Shown: positions 27,041-36,683 of the stretch, piece by piece
How positions within the stretch are numbered: position 1 is the first letter of the stretch
Layout of the letters: the number at the start of each line of letters is the position of its first letter
From: Paenibacillus prosopidis
GTDB taxonomy: Bacteria; Bacillota; Bacilli; Paenibacillales; Paenibacillaceae
NCBI RefSeq assembly: GCF_003337375.1
Contig: NZ_QPJD01000003.1
Span: forward strand, 124,001 to 188,000
DNA length: 64,000 nt
Direction: 5' to 3'
Made by a program: the position numbers and the translations under genes
The notes under the pieces: model-generated
What the model was told of the DNA's origin: nothing
Seen by the model: the letters and a program-made list of their open reading frames with translations, nothing else
Database searches by the model: none

Positions 27041-29071
27041 ATGAAAGCAAAAGATCTTGTTATTCTTTTTGGAGTCATCGGAATTGTGCTCATGATGATA
27101 ATCCCGATCCCAGTCCTTCTACTAGACATCCTTATCATACTTAATATTTCAATGGCACTGATGATTTTGCTTATTGCAATGAATACGAGGGAAGCGTTAG
27201 ACTTCTCCATTTTCCCAGCCATCCTTTTAATAACAACGTTATTTCGATTAGCTTTGAACGTCTCAACGACAAGAAATATTTTGTCTCATGCCGAAGCAGG
27301 TGAAGTGGTTGCTACTTTTGGCAGCTGGGTTGGCGGGGGAGAAATCGCTATCGGTTTTATCGTTTTCCTCATTCTCGTCGTCGTTCAGTTTATCGTTATT
27401 ACAAAAGGCTCAGAACGAGTAGCAGAGGTTGCAGCGAGGTTTACGCTCGATGCGATGCCCGGTAAGCAGATGAGTATCGACGCCGACCTAAATGCAGGAT
27501 TAATAAATGAAACACAGGCACGTGAACGGCGCTCCAAAATCGAACGCGAAGCAGACTTTTATGGAGCGATGGACGGTGCGAGTAAGTTTGTAAAAGGCGA
27601 TGCGATCGCATCGATCATTATTCTCATCATTAATTTAGTTGGCGGCTTTATTATCGGTATGGCGATTCATGGCCTAAGCTTCGGCGAGTCGCTTTCGACA
27701 TTTTCAATTCTTACGATCGGCGACGGTCTAGTCAGCCAAATACCGGCGCTGCTCATTTCTACAGCAGCAGGTCTTATCGTAACGAGAGCGGCATCGGACG
27801 GCAATTTGGCGGAGGATGTCACCTCACAGTTGTTTAAATATCCGAAGCTTCTCTTTATTGCGGCAGGGACGATTGCTCTGTTGGGGTTAACGCCTATTGG
27901 CCCTTTTAGAACGTGGCCTTTCGCCATCCTGCTTGCTTATGGCGGTTGGCGTATGCAGAAAGTGATCAACAAGCAGCAGGAGCAGGAGGAAATGCTTGTC
28001 GAAGAGCAGCAAATCGAAGAGGTACGAAGTCCGGAAAGTGTTATCAGCCTTCTGCAGGTTGATCCGATAGAATTTGAATTCGGTTATGGGCTTATCCCGT
28101 TAGCAGACACGCAGCAAGGCGGAGATTTGCTCGATCGAATCATTATGATCCGCAGACAATGCGCGTTGGAGCTTGGACTTGTCGTTCCTGTCATAAGAAT
28201 ACGTGACAATATTCAATTAAAGCCAAATGAGTACGTCATCAAAATTAAAGGCAACACCGTTGCCCGCGGTGATTTGCTGTTGAATCATTATCTAGCTATG
28301 AGTCCAGGGTTCGAAGATGATTCTGTAATCGGAATCGAAACGACAGAGCCCGCATTCGGTTTACCGGCTATTTGGATCGATGAGCAGATGAAGGAACGGG
28401 CGGAATTATCGGGTTATACGGTAGTCGATCCGCCGTCCGTAGTTGCTACTCATTTAACCGAAATCATTAAACGCCATGCGCATGAGCTTATTGGCCGCCA
28501 AGAAGCGAAGATGCTTGTGGAAAATGTGAAAGAATCATATCCGGCGCTCATCGATGAACTCATTCCTTCTATTTTAACAGTCGGCGATGTCCAGAAGGTG
28601 CTTGCCAAGCTTCTTCGGGAGAAGGTATCAATCCGGGATCTTGTTACTATTTTTGAATCATTGGCTGATCACGGGAACTACACAAAAGATCCGGATATTT
28701 TGACCGAATATGTTCGGCAGGCATTATCCAGACAAATTACACAGCAATTTTCATCAGGCGGAGACACACTGCGGGTCATTACAGTTGGACCTCAGCTGGA
28801 GAAGAAAATTGCTGAATCCGTTCAACAATCGGAGCAAGGCAGCTATATCGCTTTAGACCCTGTTTCAACACAGCAGATTTACCAAAAGCTGAATGAGCAT
28901 GTGAATCGTCAAATTCAATCGGGGCAGCAGCCCGTTGTACTCGCATCACCGACTATTCGTATGTATTTAAGGCAAATCGTCGAGAGAACCATGCAAGATG
29001 TTCCTGTACTATCTTACAGCGAGCTCGAGCCAAACATTGAAGTTCAAAGCGTCGGGGTGGTGAACTTATGA
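27041..29071 (+). CDS. flhA: Flagellar export gate protein FlhA
   Basis: 676-aa protein with eight membrane helices (about 5-310) and a large cytoplasmic substrate-docking domain. Signatures: FPAILLITTLFRLALNVSTT, the FHIPEP-type loop with ARFTLDAMPGKQMSIDADLN, and C-terminal EIIKRHAHELIGRQE. Its stop overlaps the flhF start (ATGA). Confidence 0.97.
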   Translation: MKAKDLVILFGVIGIVLMMIIPIPVLLLDILIILNISMALMILLIAMNTREALDFSIFPAILLITTLFRLALNVSTTRNILSHAEAGEVVATFGSWVGGGEIAIGFIVFLILVVVQFIVITKGSERVAEVAARFTLDAMPGKQMSIDADLNAGLINETQARERRSKIEREADFYGAMDGASKFVKGDAIASIIILIINLVGGFIIGMAIHGLSFGESLSTFSILTIGDGLVSQIPALLISTAAGLIVTRAASDGNLAEDVTSQLFKYPKLLFIAAGTIALLGLTPIGPFRTWPFAILLAYGGWRMQKVINKQQEQEEMLVEEQQIEEVRSPESVISLLQVDPIEFEFGYGLIPLADTQQGGDLLDRIIMIRRQCALELGLVVPVIRIRDNIQLKPNEYVIKIKGNTVARGDLLLNHYLAMSPGFEDDSVIGIETTEPAFGLPAIWIDEQMKERAELSGYTVVDPPSVVATHLTEIIKRHAHELIGRQEAKMLVENVKESYPALIDELIPSILTVGDVQKVLAKLLREKVSIRDLVTIFESLADHGNYTKDPDILTEYVRQALSRQITQQFSSGGDTLRVITVGPQLEKKIAESVQQSEQGSYIALDPVSTQQIYQKLNEHVNRQIQSGQQPVVLASPTIRMYLRQIVERTMQDVPVLSYSELEPNIEVQSVGVVNL

Positions 29072-30270
29072 GAGTGAAGCGATATGTTGTTAATGCGCTG
29101 CCTGAAGCTGTTTCCATGATTCGCAGCGAATTAGGCAAGGACGCTGTTATATTGAATACAAAGGAAATTCGAGTCGGCGGATTCATGGGGATGTTTAGTA
29201 AGAAAAAGATGGAAGTCATCGCAGCGATTGAATCGAATCAAGCGAATACACCCGCTCAGCCGCAGCGTAAAGCATCGCCTCAGGCGAATGAGGCACTGGA
29301 ACAAATATTACATACTGTACAGCGAACGGCGTCGGCAGTCATGGAACCGCCGATCGTTACACCAGCGGAGAAGCAGACAGGGAGAGTTGAACAAGAGCAG
29401 TCCATAATCGATGAGATTCGAGACTTAAGACAATATATGGTCAAGCTCTCTAAGCAGCAGGGTGATCACACAGCATTGTCAGAACAACTTTACGAGCTTA
29501 AAGAGCATTTATTGGAACAAGAAGTGGAAATGCAGTGGGTTGAACGTTTGATCCAAGCGATTATAGACAAGCAGACGGAACAGAAGAGCGAATTTACAAA
29601 AGAGCAAATTTGGCAGCTTGCGGCTGAACAGCTGGAAGACTGGCTGCGACCATACGGCGGTATAGGAATAAGCAGCGCTGTACGTGTCGTACATTTTGTC
29701 GGTCCAACCGGTGTCGGCAAGACGACAACCATTGCAAAGCTTGCTGCAGAGCAAACGATTAAGCAAGGACGTAAGGTAGGCTTCATTACTTCCGATACCT
29801 ACCGGATTGCTGCCGTCGACCAGCTTCGAACTTATGCAAACATTCTGAATGTTCCGTTAGAGGTTGTTTTCTCGCCCATGGATTTACCGAGAGCCTTTAA
29901 GCAGCTGGAAGAACGTGAATTAATTTATATGGATACTGCAGGACGCAACTTCCGAAGCGAGCTTCATGTATCCGAAGTTAATAGTTTATTACATACAAGT
30001 GAGGACAGTGAAACTGTACTCGTACTAAGCTTGACAGGCAAGACGAAGGATATGGCGGCAGTTGCGGATCATTTTAGCAAATACGGCGTTAGGAAGGTAT
30101 TGTTCACGAAGCTTGATGAAACATCAGTGTACGGGGCGATTTTCAATTTGATTATGAATTTTGAGATGTATCCTACTTATTTGGCAAGCGGTCAGACCGT
30201 ACCGGATGATATCGACAGATTTCAAATCGAAACGTATATTCAGCATTTGTTAGGGAGCAGCAGCCGATGA
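29068..30270 (+). CDS. flhF: SRP-family GTPase FlhF
   Basis: GTPase that sets where flagella form. The 400-aa product has an N-terminal basic domain with MSMIRSELGKDAVILNTKEI-like sequence, a Gln/Glu-rich linker, and the NG domain with [18 protein letters not shown] (about 211-228), SDTYRIAAVDQLRTYA, DTAGRN and TKLDETS. It pairs with flhG, which overlaps its stop by 4 bases. Confidence 0.96.
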   Translation: MRVKRYVVNALPEAVSMIRSELGKDAVILNTKEIRVGGFMGMFSKKKMEVIAAIESNQANTPAQPQRKASPQANEALEQILHTVQRTASAVMEPPIVTPAEKQTGRVEQEQSIIDEIRDLRQYMVKLSKQQGDHTALSEQLYELKEHLLEQEVEMQWVERLIQAIIDKQTEQKSEFTKEQIWQLAAEQLEDWLRPYGGIGISSAVRVVHFVGPTGVGKTTTIAKLAAEQTIKQGRKVGFITSDTYRIAAVDQLRTYANILNVPLEVVFSPMDLPRAFKQLEERELIYMDTAGRNFRSELHVSEVNSLLHTSEDSETVLVLSLTGKTKDMAAVADHFSKYGVRKVLFTKLDETSVYGAIFNLIMNFEMYPTYLASGQTVPDDIDRFQIETYIQHLLGSSSR

Positions 30271-31136
30271 ATGATCAAGCTGAAGCGTTACGCCATTTAA
30301 TCAAGCAGCAAGAACTTCGGGAAGAAGGACGAACGACCCGCGTGGTTACCGTAACCAGCGGTAAAGGCGGCGTAGGAAAATCGAATTTCAGTCTTAATTT
30401 TGCATTATCGCTTCAGCGATTGGGAAAAAAAGTGCTTGTCTTTGACGCAGACATCGGTATGGCTAACATCGATGTACTAATGGGGGTTTCATCATCCTAC
30501 AACCTGTACCATTTGCTGAAGCAGGAAAAAACGATTTGGGACATCGTACAGGAAGGTCCTGAAGGACTGAACTTTATTGCAGGCGGTTCCGGCTTTAAGG
30601 ATCTTTTAGATTTATCGGCGGAGCAATTAGATGGCTTCGCGGGAGAAATCAATAAGCTGCACGGCAAATATGACGTCATCCTGTTCGATACGGGGGCGGG
30701 ATTATCCAAGGAAACGGTTAAGTTTATTACCGCCGCCCAGGAAACGATCGTCGTTACAACGCCTGAACCCACTTCCATTACGGATGCGTACGCGCTAATC
30801 AAGATGGTTAAAGCAATGGATGTTGATGTTCATTTCAAGCTAATCGTGAATCGTGCGTCAGACTTCCGTGAAGGGAAGCAAACGGCTGACAAAATCAATC
30901 TGGTTGCGCAGCGGTTTCTTCAATCGGAATTGCCCTCACTAGGCATTGTTCCAGATGATCCCAACGTGTCCAAAGCAGTGAAGCGTCAAGTGCCGTTTAC
31001 CGTTGCCTATCCAGGAAGCGAAGCGTCCGTTGCTGTCGAAAGGATTGCAAGACATTTCCTCGAGATACCTCAAAGCAATACAGTTAGCGGTGGAGTCAAA
31101 GGATTTTTGCATAAAATGTTCAGGTTCTCCAGATAA
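30267..31136 (+). CDS. flhG: Flagellar number regulator FlhG (YlxH), MinD-like ATPase
   Basis: 289-aa MinD/ParA-type ATPase with deviant Walker A TSGKGGVGKSNFSLN (about 30-45), DADIGMANIDVLMG and DTGAGLSKETV. The N-terminal segment with QAEALRHLIKQQ is the part that stimulates FlhF in this family. A short basic/aromatic C-terminal helix (FLHKMFRFSR) probably targets the membrane. Confidence 0.95.
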   Translation: MNDQAEALRHLIKQQELREEGRTTRVVTVTSGKGGVGKSNFSLNFALSLQRLGKKVLVFDADIGMANIDVLMGVSSSYNLYHLLKQEKTIWDIVQEGPEGLNFIAGGSGFKDLLDLSAEQLDGFAGEINKLHGKYDVILFDTGAGLSKETVKFITAAQETIVVTTPEPTSITDAYALIKMVKAMDVDVHFKLIVNRASDFREGKQTADKINLVAQRFLQSELPSLGIVPDDPNVSKAVKRQVPFTVAYPGSEASVAVERIARHFLEIPQSNTVSGGVKGFLHKMFRFSR

Positions 31137-31163
31137 TCCTTTTGAAATTGAGGAGGGAATAGC

Positions 31164-32516
31164 ATGGCTCCTTATCGCGTACTCGTTGTTGATGATTCCG
31201 CATTTATGCGGAAGATTATAAGCGATTTAATTGTCCAAGATCCTCAGTTCACAATCGTGGCTACGGCCGGGAATGGCAAGGAGGCAGTTGAGGCAGTCGC
31301 TGAGTGGAAACCGGATGCCGTTACTTTGGATTTAGAAATGCCTCTAATGAACGGAATAGAAGCGCTTCAGCTTATTATGAAAAGCAATCCGATTCCGGTC
31401 ATCATGCTTTCAGGCATTAGTGAAGATAACACGAGAGAGACGATTAAAGCCCTGCAATTCGGCGCTTTCGATTTTATTCGAAAGCCTTCAAGCGCTGTGT
31501 CTAATGATATTAACCAAGTCGGTGAAAATTTGCTGGAGAAGCTTCGGATTGCGGTATTAACGAAGCGGCATCAGCCCGTAATTACAATTAAGGAAACGGG
31601 AGCAGCGGCTGTTAATGAGATTGAACAATCGCGGCTGTCAGAAATAGAAGAGCCTCAAAAACATGAGGATAAGCCATTAGCAACGCAGGAGGCTAAAGCG
31701 AAGGAACGGAAGAAAACGATTCTGCCGCTGGTTAAAGATAAGCAGCCGATGCAGCAAATGACACCCCCTTTACATACAAAGCCAAGAGGTTACGAGTTGG
31801 AGCCGGCAGCACCAAGCAGCTCAATACCTGCAATTGTACCACGGAAGCAGGCAACCCGGGATCTACCGCGAGAGCAAACAAGGCAAGCAGCAGTACCGCT
31901 TTCTATAAGCAGCCAGAAAGCAAAAGAACCGGTAGCCTCATTTCGTCACCTAGTCGCCATCGGCACTTCAACCGGTGGACCAAGGGCCCTTCATCAGGTG
32001 ATCAGCTCGCTGCCGGCAGCATTCCCTGCACCGGTGCTTGTTGTTCAACATATGCCGCCTAAATTCACAAAATCTTTAGCGCAGCGGCTTGATAGCTTTA
32101 GCGCACTTCGTGTAGTCGAAGCGGAGCAAGGTGAGAGGGTATTGGCGGGTGTTGTATATATTGCTCCTGGCGGTTACCATATGGAGCTCGTTAAGGATGC
32201 TTCCGGCTATCTCATTTCGTTAACGGAGCAGCCTCAGCGCAACGGTCACCGACCTTCCGTCGATGTATTATTTGAATCATTGATACCGTACCGGGATTTA
32301 AAAAGGCATGCGGTTATTATGACGGGAATGGGCAGTGATGGAGCAAAAGGGATGAAGCAATTGGTAGATAGCGGGATCGAATCTACGATTGCCGAGTCAG
32401 AGGAAACCTGCGTCGTTTATGGCATGCCGCGTTCCGCTATTGAAGCCGGATATGTCGATAATGTTTTACCGTTGCAACACATTGCATCACAAATAGTACA
32501 TGCAGTTTTGAAATGA
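31164..32516 (+). CDS. cheB: Chemotaxis methylesterase/glutamine deamidase CheB
   Basis: Removes methyl groups from receptors for adaptation. The 450-aa product has a receiver domain (about 1-125; phospho-Asp56 in TLDLEMPLMNG), a long low-complexity linker rich in Lys, Gln and Pro (about 138-255) and the esterase domain (about 258-450) with the Ser of GTSTGGP, His of VVQHMPPKF and Asp of TGMGSDGAKGM. It is roughly 100 residues longer than B. subtilis CheB, all in the linker. Confidence 0.96.
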   Translation: MAPYRVLVVDDSAFMRKIISDLIVQDPQFTIVATAGNGKEAVEAVAEWKPDAVTLDLEMPLMNGIEALQLIMKSNPIPVIMLSGISEDNTRETIKALQFGAFDFIRKPSSAVSNDINQVGENLLEKLRIAVLTKRHQPVITIKETGAAAVNEIEQSRLSEIEEPQKHEDKPLATQEAKAKERKKTILPLVKDKQPMQQMTPPLHTKPRGYELEPAAPSSSIPAIVPRKQATRDLPREQTRQAAVPLSISSQKAKEPVASFRHLVAIGTSTGGPRALHQVISSLPAAFPAPVLVVQHMPPKFTKSLAQRLDSFSALRVVEAEQGERVLAGVVYIAPGGYHMELVKDASGYLISLTEQPQRNGHRPSVDVLFESLIPYRDLKRHAVIMTGMGSDGAKGMKQLVDSGIESTIAESEETCVVYGMPRSAIEAGYVDNVLPLQHIASQIVHAVLK

Positions 32517-32560
32517 ATAGGCTAGAGTCGCTCAACAATACTAACAGGAGGTGCTAGTAA

Positions 32561-34651
32561 ATGGATATGAATGCCTATTTGTCGATGTTTATCGATGAAT
32601 CTAATGATCACCTGCAATCATTGAACGAAAATTTACTCCGACTTGAAAGCGATCCGGAGGAGTTAAGTATTGTGCAATCGATATTTCGTTCAGCGCATAC
32701 GCTGAAAGGGATGTCTGCAACGATGGGCTTTGAAGATTTGGCGGCGTTGACCCATGAGATGGAAAACGTGCTTGATCTTGTTCGAAACAGCAAGCTCAAA
32801 ATGGACAGCTTTATTTTTGACACCTTGTTTAAAGGGTTGGACGCGCTTGAAGCGATGGTTCAAGATATTGTAGCTGGCGGTACAGGGAAAGCCGATGTAA
32901 CTTCGATTGTCGCATCATTACAAGTCATATTGAAAAGTGATTATAGTGCAAGCAAAGCTGCTCAAGCTCCTGCAGCAACAGCAGGAAATGCTGGCGCAGC
33001 ACCTTCTAATGCATCAGGGGCGATGCAGCTGGATGAATTTCAATCTTCAATATTGCAGCAATCTATTGAAAGCGGCCATAACGTCTATCATGTTCAAGTC
33101 ACCATTCGTGATAATTGCTTGTTGAAAGCGGTTCGCGCTTATATGGTTTTTGATTTACTGGAACGAAACGGTGAAGTCATTAAGTCTGATCCGTCCGTGC
33201 AGGATATTGAACAAGAGAAGTTTGATTTTTCTTTCTCCGTATTTACGATTTCCAGTTTGACACAGGAAGAACTTCAGGGACAAATTTCGAATATTTCTGA
33301 AATTGAAGCTGTAGTCGTTACTGTGTTGGATGTAGAGTCGTTAGCTATCCTAAGCAATCCGTCTGCAGCAAACGCAGTTGAAACCTCTAAAGCGACAAGT
33401 GAAACAGCGGTTAGGGCAGAAGCGGTACGTGAAGTTGAGGCTGGCAAAGGGCAAACTGCAGCAGCCGCAGCGCCTGCGGTACAAGCGGCACCAGCAAACG
33501 TTTCGCGAACGATTCGTGTTGACATTGAAAGATTGGATATGTTGATGAACTTGTTTAGTGAATTGCTCATTGATCGCGTTAGACTTGAGCAGTTGTCAAG
33601 CGAAATCAAACGTACTGATTTGACTGAAACGGTTGAGCATATGGCACGTGTAAGTTCTGATTTGCAAAGTATTGTACTGAAGCTGCGGATGGTACCAGTC
33701 GACTCGGTATTTAATCGTTTCCCGCGTATGATTCGAGATCTGGCCAAGTCGCTCGACAAGAAAATCGATCTTGTTATAACGGGCGCCGATACAGAGCTTG
33801 ACCGTACGGTAATTGATGAGATCGGCGATCCGCTTGTCCATTTGCTCCGCAATTCGGTAGACCATGGCATTGAAACGGTTGAAGAGCGGCTGGCGGCAGG
33901 TAAACCGGAGACAGGCACCATATATTTGCGGGCATTCCACAGCGGCAACCATGTCTTTATTGAAGTGGAAGAGGACGGTCGCGGCATTAACCACGAGCGT
34001 GTACTGAAAACAGCCATAAAAAACGGCGTGGTGACAGAAGAGCAGGCGAAGCAGCTAACTCCTGACGAAGTTAACATGCTCATTTTTGCAGCGGGCTTCA
34101 GTACGGCGGATAAAATTTCCGACATATCCGGGCGAGGCGTTGGTCTTGATGTTGTCAAGTCAAAAATTACTTCATTAGGCGGTAACGTAACGATTGACTC
34201 AGCTTTCGGAAGAGGAACTAAGTTTTCCGTACAGCTTCCGCTTACGCTATCCATTATTTCGGCAATGCTTATCAAGCTAGGTTCCGAGAAATACGCAATT
34301 CCTTTATCCTCGATCGTGGAAACGGGCATTATTCGTAAAGAGCAAATCTTACATGTTCACGGAAATAAAATGATAAAGTTCCGCAATGCCATTATTCCGC
34401 TTGTATCCCTTAGCCGCGTTCTCGAATCTCCCGATTTTAATGAAAATGAGGAGCAAGAGACCGAAATAGTTGTCGTACGCAAAGGTGAGAAGTGGGCTGC
34501 GGTTATGGTCGATGAATTTATCGGACAAAGTGAAATCGTCTTAAAATCGCTAGGGACATATTTAACGAACATCGAGGCGATCTCTGGCGCAACCATTCTT
34601 GGCGACGGTTATGTTGCATTAATCATTGATCCGAGTGCACTTATCAAATAG
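32561..34651 (+). CDS. cheA: Chemotaxis sensor kinase CheA
   Basis: Histidine kinase that reads receptor state and phosphorylates CheY and CheB. The 696-aa product has the Hpt domain with phospho-His46 (RSAHTLKGMSATMGF), a CheY-binding P2 domain (about 170-260), an Ala-rich linker, the P3 dimer helices, ATPase domain (LLRNSVDHGIE, EDGRGIN, DISGRGVGLDVV) and a C-terminal CheW-like P5 domain. GGAGGTG lies upstream. cheW follows after 13 bases. Confidence 0.97.
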   Translation: MDMNAYLSMFIDESNDHLQSLNENLLRLESDPEELSIVQSIFRSAHTLKGMSATMGFEDLAALTHEMENVLDLVRNSKLKMDSFIFDTLFKGLDALEAMVQDIVAGGTGKADVTSIVASLQVILKSDYSASKAAQAPAATAGNAGAAPSNASGAMQLDEFQSSILQQSIESGHNVYHVQVTIRDNCLLKAVRAYMVFDLLERNGEVIKSDPSVQDIEQEKFDFSFSVFTISSLTQEELQGQISNISEIEAVVVTVLDVESLAILSNPSAANAVETSKATSETAVRAEAVREVEAGKGQTAAAAAPAVQAAPANVSRTIRVDIERLDMLMNLFSELLIDRVRLEQLSSEIKRTDLTETVEHMARVSSDLQSIVLKLRMVPVDSVFNRFPRMIRDLAKSLDKKIDLVITGADTELDRTVIDEIGDPLVHLLRNSVDHGIETVEERLAAGKPETGTIYLRAFHSGNHVFIEVEEDGRGINHERVLKTAIKNGVVTEEQAKQLTPDEVNMLIFAAGFSTADKISDISGRGVGLDVVKSKITSLGGNVTIDSAFGRGTKFSVQLPLTLSIISAMLIKLGSEKYAIPLSSIVETGIIRKEQILHVHGNKMIKFRNAIIPLVSLSRVLESPDFNENEEQETEIVVVRKGEKWAAVMVDEFIGQSEIVLKSLGTYLTNIEAISGATILGDGYVALIIDPSALIK

Positions 34652-34664
34652 GGAGGTTTTTACG

Positions 34665-35126
34665 ATGGGAGAAGAATTAAAAGTTATCGTGTTCGCACTA
34701 GGCAACGAAGAGTACGGAATTGAAGTGGATAAGGTTCGCACGATTGAAAGACTGTCTCCGATTACACGCGTCCCAAAAACAGCAGCTTTTATTAAAGGCG
34801 TTATTAACCTGCGGGGTATCGTAGTGCCTGTTATCGACTTGCGCGGCCGTTTTAACTTGTCGGAGACGACAGCTACTGAAAACTCAAGAATAATAGTTGT
34901 AGCTGTCGCTGATATGGAGGTTGGTTTTATCGTAGACTCAGCGAATGATGTTATTGATATCGATACTGACAGTATCGATATCCCGCCAGAAATTGTCGGC
35001 GGCATTAAGGCGAAATACTTACGGGGCATTGCAAAGCTTGGTGAAGGACGACTGCTCATCATGCTTAATTTATCAGAAGTTTTGAACAAAAATGAGATCA
35101 TACAATTAGAGCAATTAGAGGTGTAG
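34665..35126 (+). CDS. cheW: Chemotaxis coupling protein CheW
   Basis: Adaptor between receptors and CheA, 153 aa, with the pattern VFALGNEEYGIEVDKVRTIE, TRVPKTAAFIKGVINLRG and VPVIDLRGRF. ATG 34665 follows GGGAGG by 8 bases; an upstream in-frame TTG inside cheA has no site. Confidence 0.97.
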   Translation: MGEELKVIVFALGNEEYGIEVDKVRTIERLSPITRVPKTAAFIKGVINLRGIVVPVIDLRGRFNLSETTATENSRIIVVAVADMEVGFIVDSANDVIDIDTDSIDIPPEIVGGIKAKYLRGIAKLGEGRLLIMLNLSEVLNKNEIIQLEQLEV

Positions 35127-35128
35127 CA

Positions 35129-35749
35129 GTGAGTATATTTAGCCGCTTTGAAGCCTTTGAACTTGATGTTCTGAAAGAAGTCGGCAATATCGGAGCAGGT
35201 AATGCTGCCACAGCACTGTCACGATTGTTGGACAAGCAGGTTGATATGGCTGTTCCCAGAGTAAGCTTGCTTCCGTTCGAAGAGATTGCTGAACGGGTTG
35301 GCGGATCGGAGCAAATCGTCATAGCGGTGTTTCTTCGGGTAGAAGGAGATGCACCCGGCAACATGTTTTTTATTATTGAAGAAGAGTCCGCCAAACGGAT
35401 CTTAAACCAGCTGCTGTCGATGAATATTAATCAGCAGGACGGCTACTCCGAAATGGAGCTGTCAGCGCTTTGCGAAATTGGTAATATTTTAGCCGGCTCG
35501 TACTTGTCATCGCTGGCTGATTTTACGCATTTATCGATGGCACCATCTGTTCCAGCAATTGCGGTTGACATGGCAGGCGCTATATTAAGCTATGGTTTAA
35601 TGCAGTACGGAGAGATGGGTGACTCGGCCCTGTTAATTGAAACGAAATTTTTGGAAGACCACCAGTCGCTTGAAGGTCACTTCTTCCTTATTCCTGATCC
35701 GGAATCGTTCGAGAAAATTTTCAGGGCATTAGGAGTCGTCATCGAATGA
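35129..35749 (+). CDS. cheC: CheY-P phosphatase CheC
   Basis: 206-aa phosphatase with two active sites: LKEVGNIGAGNAATALS (Glu17, Asn20) and ALCEIGNILAGSYLSSL (Glu116, Asn119). In B. subtilis CheC also binds and regulates CheD. GTG start 2 bases after cheW. The cheD start overlaps its stop by 4 bases, which fits their physical partnership. Confidence 0.96.
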   Translation: MSIFSRFEAFELDVLKEVGNIGAGNAATALSRLLDKQVDMAVPRVSLLPFEEIAERVGGSEQIVIAVFLRVEGDAPGNMFFIIEEESAKRILNQLLSMNINQQDGYSEMELSALCEIGNILAGSYLSSLADFTHLSMAPSVPAIAVDMAGAILSYGLMQYGEMGDSALLIETKFLEDHQSLEGHFFLIPDPESFEKIFRALGVVIE

Positions 35750-36240
35750 TACAACTAAATTTGGTCAAGGTTGGCATGGCAGACTTAAATATTGCAACAG
35801 ATGGAGCAATTCTCAAAACGACCGGCTTGGGATCGTGTGTCGGGCTTACCTTGTATGACCCGATACGCAAAATTGCCGGTATGGCGCATGTCATGCTGCC
35901 GTCCTCAGAGATTGCCCGCGAGACCAAAATGAATTTGGCTAAATATGCCGATACAGCTATTCCTGAGCTGCTTGATCGAATGATTGCAGCCGGCGCATAT
36001 GTAGAACGGATGAAAGCAAAAATGGCAGGCGGCGCTCAAATGTTTGCCATGTCAGGCCAATCCGATTCTCTTAGAATCGGCCCTCGCAACGTGGAATCAT
36101 GCACGGAAATGCTGAGCAAATTTAAAATACCGATTATTTCACAGGATACCGGCGGAAGCTTCGGAAGAACAGTTGAGTTTGACAGCAATAGCGGTATGTT
36201 GTCGATTAGAAGTGTGCAGTTTGGTACAAAGGAGATTTGA
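35746..36240 (+). CDS. cheD: Chemoreceptor glutamine deamidase CheD
   Basis: Converts specific receptor Gln to Glu and takes part in CheC/CheD/CheY-P adaptation. The 164-aa product keeps the catalytic Cys31 (TTGLGSCVGLTLYD) and His48 (GMAHVMLP). Confidence 0.96.
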   Translation: MIQLNLVKVGMADLNIATDGAILKTTGLGSCVGLTLYDPIRKIAGMAHVMLPSSEIARETKMNLAKYADTAIPELLDRMIAAGAYVERMKAKMAGGAQMFAMSGQSDSLRIGPRNVESCTEMLSKFKIPIISQDTGGSFGRTVEFDSNSGMLSIRSVQFGTKEI

Positions 36241-36241
36241 T

Positions 36242-36679
36242 ATGCTCGGAACATGGCGATGGAATGTCGTATTTGGGTTCATCGGCACTGTACTTACGGT
36301 AGCTTTCTCAATCGGGAACAACCCGATTTCTGTTATGCTGCTCCGAAGTATGTATGCTTTCATCGCTTTTTTTGTTCTTGCGTTTGTAATGCGCGCGGTA
36401 CTGACATACATCCTTCAGCCACCCTCTATAGTTGGGGAGCAGCCGGAATTGGATGAGGGCATAGGAACACAGCTTGATATGCTGACTCCTGATGAGACAG
36501 ATGATTTGAACCAAATGTTAAAGTCGCAGCTGCAGGACGGGAAAACAACTCCCGTTAATGAAGGGCAGGCCAATGCTGCTGCTGCATTTCGACCGTTAAA
36601 TCCTCCTCAATTGTTATCTTCAAAAAATACACAGCCTGAGGAATTGGTTAAAGCCATTCGTCACCTAACAGGAGAGTGA
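36242..36679 (+). CDS. Membrane protein of unknown function between cheD and sigD
   Basis: 145-aa protein with two predicted membrane helices (about 7-25 and 32-56) and a hydrophilic, acidic cytoplasmic or external tail rich in Gln, Asn and Pro, ending LVKAIRHLTGE. ATG 36242 is one base after the cheD stop, with GGAG 6 bases upstream; sigD starts 4 bases downstream. B. subtilis has no gene here. I do not recognise a family. Tight packing suggests a role tied to motility or to sigma-D activity. Confidence 0.8.
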   Translation: MLGTWRWNVVFGFIGTVLTVAFSIGNNPISVMLLRSMYAFIAFFVLAFVMRAVLTYILQPPSIVGEQPELDEGIGTQLDMLTPDETDDLNQMLKSQLQDGKTTPVNEGQANAAAAFRPLNPPQLLSSKNTQPEELVKAIRHLTGE

Positions 36680-36683
36680 GTCG

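Noticed and set aside
33274..34329. A 351-codon frame on the - strand inside cheA
   Set aside because: It lies wholly opposite a well-conserved CheA and its translation is Ser/Thr-rich without any motif, as expected of an antisense shadow.
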